Of a stretch of 52,464 nt of DNA, positions 1 to 7,812 are shown in pieces. The stretch is from JBBQXY01 sp051004815. Its GTDB lineage: Bacteria; Chloroflexota; Ktedonobacteria; Ktedonobacterales; Ktedonobacteraceae. The notes below the pieces were generated by a model. It saw only the letters and a program-made list of their open reading frames with translations. It had not been told where the DNA came from and did not search any database. The stretch is from assembly GCA_051004815.1 (NCBI GenBank), contig JBPCJY010000168.1:1-52464 (forward strand). The letters are read 5' to 3'. Each line of letters begins with the position of its first letter. Within the stretch, counting starts at the first letter, position 1. Both the position numbers and the translations under genes were made by a program.

Positions 1-2
1 TC

Positions 3-1079
3 ACCCATGTAGGGGAAACATGGTGGCGGGAGACCATTCGGCTCTACTGTTCGATGGCAGATGCTACCCTCGTTCTGGAGGCATGTTTGCAGGGAGCGCA
101 TCCTCAGGCCTCTGCCATTGAACTCGCCATCGATTGTGATACAGAAGCACGTACAGTTCGTCCAGACATGCGAGTGCGACTGGACACCCTACTGAAGGAA
201 GGTGTAGAAGATACCGATCCGGAACGCCAGCATGTGATTGCCAATGCACTCCTCGCACGTCGTCTCCGTCACATGGTTCACCTGAAAGAGGAAACGTCCG
301 TCGATACCTCGCTGATTACCTGCGCTGAATACCAGGTCTTTCTCGATGACATACGAGAACGAGGCAGCTATATGCAACCTGACCACTGGACAACGTACCG
401 TTTTACCGATGGTTGGGGAAATCGACCGATCCTGGGTGTGCGTCGAGCAGATGCTGAAGCCTTCTGTGCCTGGCTGACCGAACGTGACGTTGCTTCTTGG
501 AGCTATCGACTGCCCAAGAAGAGAGAATTAGAACGGGATAGTGCTATACTTCATGGATTACCGACAGACGCTGGCTTTTGGCTCAGTGATGAAAATCAGC
601 TTTCCTGGATAGATACTCCTCTGTTGTTGCCTAAGTCACTTCTTGAAGAAATGACGTATCTGTTCCCGCACGTTCACTTCTCTCGCGCCCTCGACCTCGA
701 CCTCGACCGCGCCCTCGACCTCGACCGCGCCCTCGACCTCGACCTCGCCCGCGCCCTCGCCCGCGCCCTCGACCTCGACCTCGACAGTACCCTTGATCGC
801 CTCGGCACTTATGTCCAGACTCGCTTGTTAATGCTCGATCTAACTATGGCCATCTATCAGGTCTATATCAATTACTATTCTGCTCTTTTAGAGCATTTGT
901 CCTCAACCCGGACGATACAGAGACGCTTTTTGCGTTACCGTTCCAGCACAGAGCAAAAGTTGCAAACAGTAGTAGATTTGCTCTACGAAATCTACCTTGA
1001 CGTGTTTATCTTGAAGAAACGGATTCAGGGAGAGCTTCAACCATGTGAGGGTATTTTGCTCGTGAAAGAGCGGAAGTAG
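3..1079 (+). CDS. NACHT-type NTPase C-terminal part with SUMF1-like domain (5'-truncated by window edge)
   Basis: The reading frame is open from base 3, before the first ATG at 54, so the true start lies outside the window. The first visible residues (THVGETWWRETIRLYCSM) resemble the stretch following the NTPase core in bacterial NACHT proteins, where a WWRE-type motif leads into HEAT-like repeats. A region around 330-560 (YQVFLDD... then PILGVRRADAEAFCAWL and YRLPKKRELE) resembles the formylglycine-generating-enzyme/SUMF1 fold that Chloroflexota and cyanobacteria often append to NACHT proteins. Next comes a low-complexity (RA)LDLD tract and a helical C-terminus of about 100 residues. NACHT proteins of this kind are signalling or defence ATPases; the NTPase motifs themselves are not in the window. 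A restriction-modification gene follows on the opposite strand. Function is inferred from family resemblance only. Confidence 0.6.
   Translation, partial: THVGETWWRETIRLYCSMADATLVLEACLQGAHPQASAIELAIDCDTEARTVRPDMRVRLDTLLKEGVEDTDPERQHVIANALLARRLRHMVHLKEETSVDTSLITCAEYQVFLDDIRERGSYMQPDHWTTYRFTDGWGNRPILGVRRADAEAFCAWLTERDVASWSYRLPKKRELERDSAILHGLPTDAGFWLSDENQLSWIDTPLLLPKSLLEEMTYLFPHVHFSRALDLDLDRALDLDRALDLDLARALARALDLDLDSTLDRLGTYVQTRLLMLDLTMAIYQVYINYYSALLEHLSSTRTIQRRFLRYRSSTEQKLQTVVDLLYEIYLDVFILKKRIQGELQPCEGILLVKERK
681..787 (+). repeat. In-frame 6-bp-based tandem repeat encoding (RA)LDLD
   Basis: About 100 bp built from CTCGAC and CGCGCC units. It is translated as roughly 30 residues alternating LDLD and RA/LARA. 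Units are multiples of 3 bp, so a copy-number change would keep the reading frame. Confidence 0.85.
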
Positions 1080-1264
1080 CAGGGAATGATGACGAGTTTG
1101 CAGGACGTAAACTACGACACTTCATTTTCCTCTGAGCCTTGACTAAGCCTCAGATTGGAAGAACCTATCAGAACGCCTCTTTTCCCAAACATCACTAAGC
1201 CCGGCCCTTGACAAGCCATGTGAGTTGAGTTGCACCATGCCAGTAAGCATTATTTCATAATCTC

Positions 1265-4200
1265 TTACCCCTCTTGCCCCAACCACTCCTCCTGCTTCAC
1301 TTCCCTCGCCAACTCCTCCACCAGTTTCACCGTCTCCACACTCACCGTCACCACCTTGCCAACCAGGCGTACAATATACTCTTCATCATCAGCGTTATTG
1401 GGATCGCTCACAATACCGCTGCGTTTATCTTCACTCACCTGGTACTGGTCAATAATCCAGTCCAGGGCGGAGCGGTTGCCCAGGCGATAGGCGAAACACT
1501 CTGGCGGTATCGCTGCTAGCGTCAAGCTTTCGTTGACGACTAGCGAAGTTTTGTCCGTTGTCAGGCGCATCTTTTTAACATGCCAGGAGAATGGAATGTC
1601 CTGATTTTCTACCCATTGCAGAGGGTATTCTTTCGCTTGCTCATAGTGCAGATGCAGCTCCATCAGTCGCTTGCCAATACGGACACACGTGAGAAATGGT
1701 TCTTTGTTTTGGAGCAGGGGAATATGTGGCAGGTCGCGCTTGAGGTTCTCTGCGTAGCGTTCGCGATACTGTGGATGGTGCAACATGGCATAGACGTAGT
1801 GGAAGATATCCCACTTTGTCACATCGGAGCCATATTTCGCCTGGAATTGTGCGAGCGACCAATCGGTGATGTTTTCGCGGCGATTGCTGCCGTCCTCGGA
1901 GTAGGTGTAGTAAGGGAAGCATTGAACTTTCTCAAATGCCAGATCCATGCTTGGAATAGTATTTGTTACTAGACAACTAAATCCTTTTCGATCCCCTAGC
2001 CCTGGGACACAAATTACGACATTTTCAGCCTCCGTGTTCGTGATGGGGAAAAAATATTTAGTTGTTCCTTGTTCGTCGATAATTATATCTGCGTAGTATA
2101 AGCACAGCTTAGTGAATGGTCGATATAGTGCTCTTCTCACATTTTTTTGATCATAAATGATATATCTCTTATGCCTTAGATCTCGTTTAAGGTTACGGCT
2201 CCATTTAATTTTGTCATAATGTACGAAATCATCTATGTCTATAGGGTGCCCATTCCTTACCCATCGCGATAACTCTGCATTATAATCTTCAGCGAAACGC
2301 TTGATTTTATCTTCTAATGCCCCAAAATTGAAACCGTAGACGACACTATCCCTTCCTGAGTTAATGCCAGTTGAATAAGTTTTGCATATCGTCTCGACTT
2401 CCGTAAACTTGGAATTTTTAGCCTCTTTCGTTCCCAAAGAAGAGAAAGTAGTAAATTCTGATCTTAGCCCTTCAGTAAGCCAATTATTTCTTTCATCGGG
2501 ATACATTTCTTCCCAATCAAGATTGTATAGATTCCCTTTTTCCGCAATAAAAGCTAACTTTTCAGTTCTACGCCAATATTCTTGTACGCGGTGGTAGTGA
2601 AGAATAGGCTGTGTAGCATTTGACAATCTGATAGCAATGGTGATCCCTACACCGACTTGAATACCAAAAACATTATGTGCAGTGCCAGATAGTTTTGGAT
2701 TTTTTCGGACATTACCGTGCAAGTCTAGATGATAAATATGCGAGAAATCTTGTAAAAGGTGTCTACGCATACTATCGAATGTAATTTGGTCAACAAAGGA
2801 GTTATTCGAGACAAAGCACACAATTCCATCTCGATTACCAAGTCTGTCAGTTGCCCAACGAAAAAATCTGACATAAGCATCATAGAGTTGTGTTCTAAGA
2901 GTTGCCTTTGAGTCTTTGACATATGTCTCCCTGATACGCTTATCAATCACCGGATACTTACGGTTCTTATTATTATCATTCTCGTTCGCTTGACCCACGT
3001 TATAAGGAGGATTGCCAATCACCACCATAATCTGCGCATCCTTCTCGCGCTTGACCCGTTCCGTATTCTCCTCGACAAACATGGACATTTGTTGACCTTC
3101 CGCGAATTCCAGGGTATCCGCAAAGCAGATGCCCTCAAATGGGAGATACTCGCCAGTGCGTTCGTAGTATTCATGCTCGATATTCAGCGAGGCAATGTAG
3201 TAGGGCAACAGCATGATCTCGTTGCAGTAGAGGTCGTGTAGGTACTTGTGCCGCAGTTTAGAGCGGGGGATGCGGTGCAGTAGGTTGACGATGAAGCTGC
3301 CGGTTCCTACACAGGGGTCGAGGATTTGCACGCCTGGCTCGGCTATGGAGGTGCCAAATTCGCGTTGCAAGACCTCTTCCACGCTGGCACACATGAAATC
3401 GACAATCTCTTGCGGCGTGTAGACGATGCCGTGGGTATCTGCCTGTTTGACAGAGAAGCCCTGGAAAAAGCGTTCGTAGACGATGTTGATAAAGTGCTGT
3501 TTCTCCGACCAGTCGTCCAGGTTGCGGGCGGCGTTTTCGATGGCGATATAGAAGCGGTCCAGCGATTTCAGGAACTCGTACCTATTGAAGGCGCGACTGG
3601 TGAGGGCCTGGATGACCTTTTCGATTTCGACGGCGATGGCATTGCGCCTGGTGAAATCAGAGTTGTTGAAGATAGTACGGAAGAGGCGTTCAGTGAGCAG
3701 GTGTTGCACGAGCATTTCATCGACGGTTGCGCGGCTCATGTTGGGGTCAAGCGAGGTGCGACAGAGGTCGAGGAAGCTTTGGAAGGCGGCAACAAAGGGT
3801 TTGTTACGGGCATGTTCCTCCTGGATACGCTGCATAAGGCCCTGTGCCAGGTCAGGAATGCTTTCTTTGAAGTCGGCGACGGCGTGTTCAAAAGTGGCGA
3901 TATCGGGGGCGGCGTAGTGAAAGAAGGTGTCCAGCACGGCGGTGAGGTCTTTGGGGTTGGTCAGATCGGCTTCAAAAGCAATGCGATTATTCTGATACAG
4001 GATGGCGCGACGCGTGTCCTCAAAAATGGTGTTGGAGATGGGATAGCCCAGGCTGATTTTCTTACGAATTTCTATCTGGAGGTCATCATGGCCGTCTTTG
4101 GCCTCCCAGTAACCCCGTGGCAGGTTGAAGGCGTCGCGCAAGGTGCCATCGGGGCGTTTGCCGTTGCCGAGGGTTTGTTCGGGGATCAGCACCCAGTTGG

Positions 4201-4339
4201 CAGACTGGGCAAAGGCTGCCAGCAGGTTTTGAAAGGCACTGCGTACCGCAGTTTCATGGGTAACGTGTTTCTCGGCATAGGCGGCAAGGTCTTTATAGTA
4301 CTGCTCAACGGCTCTCTTCTGCGTAGTGGTGACGGTCAT
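1265..4339 (-). CDS. Single-polypeptide restriction-modification enzyme (N6-adenine methyltransferase with N-terminal nuclease; type IIG/ISP-like)
   Basis: Probably both cuts DNA and methylates adenine at one recognition site. Residues 63-81 carry a PD...EAK pattern (P63 D64, then E79 A80 K81) typical of a PD-(D/E)xK nuclease of Mrr-like type. A helical linker (about 100-300) precedes methyltransferase motif I (DPCVGTGSF, 341-349), which binds SAM, and catalytic motif IV (NPPY, 443-446). The remaining ~500 residues should hold the target-recognition region. At 1024 aa it is shorter than helicase-containing type ISP enzymes (about 1500 aa) and I see no Walker or DEAD motif, so type IIG-like is the better description. 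The ATG is preceded by GGAGAGG about 15 nt upstream. No separate methylase, specificity or restriction gene is adjacent. Base composition around 2000-2950 is more A+T-rich than the flanks, as is common for recognition domains. Confidence 0.82.
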   Translation of the reverse strand: MTVTTTQKRAVEQYYKDLAAYAEKHVTHETAVRSAFQNLLAAFAQSANWVLIPEQTLGNGKRPDGTLRDAFNLPRGYWEAKDGHDDLQIEIRKKISLGYPISNTIFEDTRRAILYQNNRIAFEADLTNPKDLTAVLDTFFHYAAPDIATFEHAVADFKESIPDLAQGLMQRIQEEHARNKPFVAAFQSFLDLCRTSLDPNMSRATVDEMLVQHLLTERLFRTIFNNSDFTRRNAIAVEIEKVIQALTSRAFNRYEFLKSLDRFYIAIENAARNLDDWSEKQHFINIVYERFFQGFSVKQADTHGIVYTPQEIVDFMCASVEEVLQREFGTSIAEPGVQILDPCVGTGSFIVNLLHRIPRSKLRHKYLHDLYCNEIMLLPYYIASLNIEHEYYERTGEYLPFEGICFADTLEFAEGQQMSMFVEENTERVKREKDAQIMVVIGNPPYNVGQANENDNNKNRKYPVIDKRIRETYVKDSKATLRTQLYDAYVRFFRWATDRLGNRDGIVCFVSNNSFVDQITFDSMRRHLLQDFSHIYHLDLHGNVRKNPKLSGTAHNVFGIQVGVGITIAIRLSNATQPILHYHRVQEYWRRTEKLAFIAEKGNLYNLDWEEMYPDERNNWLTEGLRSEFTTFSSLGTKEAKNSKFTEVETICKTYSTGINSGRDSVVYGFNFGALEDKIKRFAEDYNAELSRWVRNGHPIDIDDFVHYDKIKWSRNLKRDLRHKRYIIYDQKNVRRALYRPFTKLCLYYADIIIDEQGTTKYFFPITNTEAENVVICVPGLGDRKGFSCLVTNTIPSMDLAFEKVQCFPYYTYSEDGSNRRENITDWSLAQFQAKYGSDVTKWDIFHYVYAMLHHPQYRERYAENLKRDLPHIPLLQNKEPFLTCVRIGKRLMELHLHYEQAKEYPLQWVENQDIPFSWHVKKMRLTTDKTSLVVNESLTLAAIPPECFAYRLGNRSALDWIIDQYQVSEDKRSGIVSDPNNADDEEYIVRLVGKVVTVSVETVKLVEELAREVKQEEWLGQEG

Positions 4340-4477
4340 ACGATTCTTTTTCCATCCCTCTCCATATTATTCAGCTACAGATGAGCGTATGATAACACAT
4401 CAAAAGCTATCCTCACAGGGTCTATCAACTGCATAGCCAATACCTCTCAAAAAGTTGCACCAGGCAGGAGTCATTCC

Positions 4478-4568
4478 CCCAGGGCCTGTGAATGATCGGA
4501 GAAAAACATCTTGTGCATCTCATGCCTGGCGACCCTTGTGGTCGCCAGGATAATTCACAGACCCTGGG
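4478..4568. repeat. 91-bp palindromic MITE-like element
   Basis: The ends form inverted repeats (4478-4493 and 4553-4568) matching at 15 of 16 positions. In the centre is a perfect 10-bp hairpin, CCTGGCGACC/GGTCGCCAGG, at 4525-4549. No coding capacity. The GGCGACC...GGTCGCC core recurs inside the element at 4943-5121. Confidence 0.65.
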
Positions 4569-4754
4569 TCGAACTCTTTCACCTCTTGCTTGCTTCGCAT
4601 TAATATGCTATACTCCTCCTAAGACTACACTTTATCAGAACGTGTATCCTTTATAAAATGTTTTGCAACTCGCCCTTGTGGTTCCTCTACTACCAACATC
4701 CTCTGCCCCATCAAAAATGTGACACAAACGCTACAACCACTACAATCGCTACAA

Positions 4755-5150
4755 CTGACAAAGGTCTCGAAATCCCGAAGTCACAAATGTCCCATCCATA
4801 CACAAAGCCTCATGCATTTCCCTCTCGGACGCAAGTCCACTGAAAATTGGGAGTCACAAATGTCCCATTCATCACCAAGCCTCCTACATTTTCCTAATCA
4901 GACGCAAGTCCACTGAAAATTGGGAGTCACAAATGTCCCAACCCATACGCATGAAGTTAAGCCATGGAGCGCGGTTTCCAAGGCAACCCCTACTCTAGAC
5001 GATGGACTCTTCTCTCTGCAAAGTGGCTCGCAGAGCCGCCGCGTGTATAGTAGGGGCGACCCTCGCGGTCGCCCTGGTAGGGAATTGAAATGCTTCCCAA
5101 TCCTTAACTTCATGCGTATGGAGGTCACAAATGTCCCAACCATCACAAAG
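4755..5150. repeat. 73-bp-period repeat array carrying AGTCACAAATGTCCCA
   Basis: The 16-mer AGTCACAAATGTCCCA occurs at 4779, 4852 and 4925, exactly 73 bp apart. A fourth copy (GGTCACAAATGTCCCA) is at 5123, displaced by a MITE-like element. Around the 16-mer, 4828-4867 and 4901-4940 are identical over 40 bp, and the sequence following each copy (CATCACCAAGCCTCCTACAT-like) is a diverged version of its neighbours. Most of the gene-free 4340-5262 stretch is made of this array and the two palindromic elements. The repeats could be binding sites at the end of a lost transposon, but no transposase lies beside them. Confidence 0.75.
4943..5121. mobile_element. 179-bp MITE-like element with 19-bp perfect terminal inverted repeats
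   Basis: Left end 4943-4961 (CCATACGCATGAAGTTAAG) is the exact reverse complement of 5103-5121. Inside, CCCCTACT (about 4984) pairs with AGTAGGGG (about 5048), and a GGGCGACC/GGTCGCCC hairpin lies at about 5054-5074. No open reading frame of its own. It sits between the third and fourth copies of the 73-bp array, consistent with insertion into that array. Confidence 0.7.
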
Positions 5151-5221
5151 TCTCCTGCAGGAGAACCCTGCCGCAACAGGGAGCAAAAAGACTTTTGAGA
5201 AACTCTGAACAGCGTAGAGTC

Positions 5222-5249
5222 TTGTTAGACTAATCTGTCAAACTATGCT
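5222..5249 (+). promoter_or_regulatory. Candidate sigma-70 promoter of the zinc-ribbon gene
   Basis: TTGTTA, 16 bp, then TATGCT; an extended alternative -10, TGCTACACT, overlaps it. It lies about 60 bp before the chosen start at 5311. Confidence 0.4.
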
Positions 5250-5310
5250 ACACTGAACTCAAGTGATTGAGCGTAGTATACGCAGATATATTGAAAGGCA
5301 GTCGAGACAC

Positions 5311-6168
5311 ATGACACCCTGTACCTCCTGCGGTAGCGACGTTACCGGCAAAAAGTTTTGTCAAAATTGTGGAACGCCTGTACAGGCTACTGGCGTTCCT
5401 GCAACGAATAACCATCCCGCACCTGCTTTTTGTTCTAGTTGTGGACGGCAGGGCGCACCTGGTGAGCGTTTCTGTTCCAATTGTGGCACGCAGCTTGGGA
5501 TAGCCACTCCAGCGCAACCTGCACAAACTGGCTATACGCAACCTGGGCAATCTTCTCCACAGTATCCACCACAACAGCCATATCCATCCCAGTATGGGCA
5601 GCAACCCGACTATGCCCAGCAACAATCGTACAGCCAACCGCAATACCCACCGCAGCAGCAACCTTACGGTCAGCCACAATATCCACCACAACAGCCAGCC
5701 TATGGCCAGCCGCAATATCCACCACAACCGTATGGCCAACCACAGTATCCGCAAGGCCAAGGGGGATATCAACCCCAGCCCATGGTCGGTCAACAGCCAA
5801 TGATTTTGCGCTGCCCCGTCTGCATGGCTATGTCTCCCGTGGGTACACCAAACTGCCCCAGTTGCCGTACCAACCTCGCCGGCGTCGTTCCCACACCCGC
5901 CAATATGCCTCAACAGAACCAACAAGGAGGCATCATGGGTAGCCTGGGCGGCATGATGCAGGGCAATGGTGGCAAATACGCGATGGGCGCATTGGGCGGT
6001 GCCGCAGCCGTTATTGGTGGTGAGATGCTGCTCGGCGGCGTTGAACACCACATTGAGCGCGGCATCGAAGGTGATATGGGCTACGATAACTATGGCGAAC
6101 GCCGTCATCACGATGAGGGCATGCTCGGCGGCTTAGGCGAAATCGGTCGCGACATCGGCCTGTTCTAA
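5311..6168 (+). CDS. Zinc-ribbon protein with PQY-rich linker
   Basis: Two N-terminal zinc ribbons (CTSCG...FCQNCGTP and FCSSCG...FCSNCGTQ) are followed by about 90 residues rich in P, Q and Y with PQYPPQQ-type repeats. A third CPVC...CPSC ribbon follows, then a glycine-rich hydrophobic stretch (GGKYAMGALGGAAAVIGGEMLL) that could be a membrane or amphipathic segment, and a charged tail. The family is common in Chloroflexota and Actinobacteria but its exact role is unknown; ribbon-plus-linker designs usually serve protein contacts at the membrane. The frame extends up to a GTG at 5263, but ATG 5311 starts right at the first ribbon and has GAAAGG (5293-5298) before it, so I prefer it. It appears monocistronic, with a promoter before it and a hairpin after. 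Confidence 0.75.
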   Translation: MTPCTSCGSDVTGKKFCQNCGTPVQATGVPATNNHPAPAFCSSCGRQGAPGERFCSNCGTQLGIATPAQPAQTGYTQPGQSSPQYPPQQPYPSQYGQQPDYAQQQSYSQPQYPPQQQPYGQPQYPPQQPAYGQPQYPPQPYGQPQYPQGQGGYQPQPMVGQQPMILRCPVCMAMSPVGTPNCPSCRTNLAGVVPTPANMPQQNQQGGIMGSLGGMMQGNGGKYAMGALGGAAAVIGGEMLLGGVEHHIERGIEGDMGYDNYGERRHHDEGMLGGLGEIGRDIGLF

Positions 6169-6193
6169 ACCTATCAATACAGCAATGCAATAG

Positions 6194-6248
6194 GATGAAG
6201 CAGAGCAAGTTGGTGATTTACCCTGCTTTCATCTTATTTCATCCCTTT
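6194..6248 (+). terminator. Hairpin terminator after the zinc-ribbon gene
   Basis: GATGAAGCAG (6194-6203) pairs with CTGCTTTCATC (6233-6243) with one bulged base, followed by TTATTTC. Placed 25 bp after the stop codon. Confidence 0.5.
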
Positions 6249-6313
6249 CCAACAACCACATCCTTTCACAACACCCAAATGGGCTACCTTTCCCCTTTTC
6301 TCCTCTATTTCAG

Positions 6314-6342
6314 TTGCGACACACACTGAAACCGTCTATAAT
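6314..6342 (+). promoter_or_regulatory. Sigma-70 promoter for the M16-TPR-roadblock operon
   Basis: TTGCGA (6314-6319), exactly 17 bp, TATAAT (6337-6342). Predicted start near 6349 gives a leader of about 160 nt before the peptidase gene. The rest of the 6249-6510 gap shows nothing else I can support. Confidence 0.7.
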
Positions 6343-6510
6343 ACAGCAGGACATGCGATGAAACATTTCTTATAAATCCTACCGGTTTATACACAGGAAT
6401 ATTGCGGTTTTAGCCGTTAATCCTTGATAGTAAAATCTTTTCACCCGGAGATAGAAGGATGAACTTTCTCAGCGGCACAGCTGGAGAGAGGTTTCCTCAC
6501 AGGGAGTTGG

Positions 6511-7788
6511 ATGAATTACGAACGCACGACATTACAAAATGGCCTACGCTTACTTACCGCTCACATGCCGGGTATGCGTTCCGCTAGCATCGCCTTCTTT
6601 TTCACTGTTGGCTCGCGCTACGAGCCGAATCCTATCGCGGGCATTTCGCACTTTATTGAGCACATGCTTTTCAAGGGTTCACAGCATTACCCTACGGCAC
6701 GACTCATTTCAGAGGCAATAGAAGGAGTGGGCGGCGTCTTTAATGGTAGCACTGGCAAAGAAATTACCAGCTACACCGCTCGCGTGCCAGGAGAGCAATT
6801 GCCTACCGTGATGGATGTGCTAGCCGACATGATCCGCTACTCCAATTTCGATCCTGATGAGGTTGAAAAAGAGCGCAGCGTCATTATAGAAGAACTCAGT
6901 GCCACGCGTGATGATCCACAGGAATGGGTCAACCTCCTGGCGGACGAGGTCATGTGGCCCAGCTTACCTTTAGGCCGTGATGATGCCGGTTTTATTGAGA
7001 CCGTCGCGCAACTACAACGTACACAGTTGCTCCAGTATCTGGACGAATACTACCGCCCCAACTCGCTCGTCATCAGTGTCGCGGGTAATATCGACCACCA
7101 ACAGGTCATCCAACACACAAAACAGCTCTTTAATGACTGGGAAGCCCGACCGCATCCACATTGGCAGGAAAGTTTTCCACCGCGAGAGACGCTTCCAGTA
7201 GCCATGATCAAAAAAGATACCGAACAGACAAACATCTGCCTGGCAACTCTGGGTGCTGCCTATTCATCGCCAGAGTATTATCCCTTGCTGCTCATCAATG
7301 CTCTTTTAGGAGATGGCATGAGTTCTCGCCTCTTCCAAACCATCCGTGAAGAGCAAGGCTTGGCGTATGATATCGGCAGCTACTTCAATAGCTATTATGA
7401 GACAGGCAATCTGGTAGTCAGTGCTGGGGTAGACCCCTCACAAACGAAAGCAGCCATACAAGCCATTATCGGCGAACTCGATCAGCTCTGCCAAACAGCG
7501 GTGCCAGCAGATGAGCTGCGACGCATTAAAGCATATGTCCGTGGTGGCCTTCAATTGGGATTAGAAGGCACACATCAGGTCGCTTCCTGGTTAGGTAGCC
7601 AGGAAAGCCTACGAAACAAAGTGATGGATGTTGATGAGATGACGGCACACATTGACGCTGTTACGCCACAAGATATTCAGCGCGTGGCACAGTTCTGCTT
7701 TGCGCCCGCCTGGCGTCGTCTGGCTATTATTGGGCCAGATGATACAAGTCAAGCAGTATACTATGGCAATTTGCTCAAAGGTGTGTAA
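6511..7788 (+). CDS. M16 family zinc metallopeptidase (processing-peptidase type)
   Basis: A zinc endopeptidase of the PqqL/YmxG/mitochondrial processing peptidase type, expected to degrade or process peptides in the cytoplasm. The inverted zinc motif HxxEH is H47-F-I-E-H51 (GISHFIEHMLFKGS), and the distal glutamate ligand lies in VIIEELSA near residues 127-128. The second, inactive M16 domain fills the C-terminal half. The 425-aa length is normal for single-chain bacterial members. GGGAG stands 5 nt before the ATG. The TPR gene starts 24 bp downstream, so co-transcription is likely. Confidence 0.9.
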   Translation: MNYERTTLQNGLRLLTAHMPGMRSASIAFFFTVGSRYEPNPIAGISHFIEHMLFKGSQHYPTARLISEAIEGVGGVFNGSTGKEITSYTARVPGEQLPTVMDVLADMIRYSNFDPDEVEKERSVIIEELSATRDDPQEWVNLLADEVMWPSLPLGRDDAGFIETVAQLQRTQLLQYLDEYYRPNSLVISVAGNIDHQQVIQHTKQLFNDWEARPHPHWQESFPPRETLPVAMIKKDTEQTNICLATLGAAYSSPEYYPLLLINALLGDGMSSRLFQTIREEQGLAYDIGSYFNSYYETGNLVVSAGVDPSQTKAAIQAIIGELDQLCQTAVPADELRRIKAYVRGGLQLGLEGTHQVASWLGSQESLRNKVMDVDEMTAHIDAVTPQDIQRVAQFCFAPAWRRLAIIGPDDTSQAVYYGNLLKGV

Positions 7789-7812
7789 AGCGGGAAGAGG
7801 AGACCAGGTTCT

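Noticed and set aside
1080..1264. Possible terminator between the NACHT and restriction-modification genes
   Set aside because: No stem longer than a few base pairs with a T run could be found.
3326..4384. Long plus-strand frame of 352 codons opposite the restriction-modification gene
   Set aside because: It is antisense to clear nuclease/methylase motifs, has no SD or recognisable domain, and its composition follows from the opposite strand.
4755..5150. CRISPR array
   Set aside because: The period is regular, but the intervening segments are diverged copies of each other rather than unique spacers, only four cores exist and no cas gene is near.
5248..6111. Minus-strand frame of 287 codons over the zinc-ribbon gene
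   Set aside because: It mirrors the PQY repeats (WWILRL-type low complexity) and has no start signal; the plus strand has three zinc ribbons.
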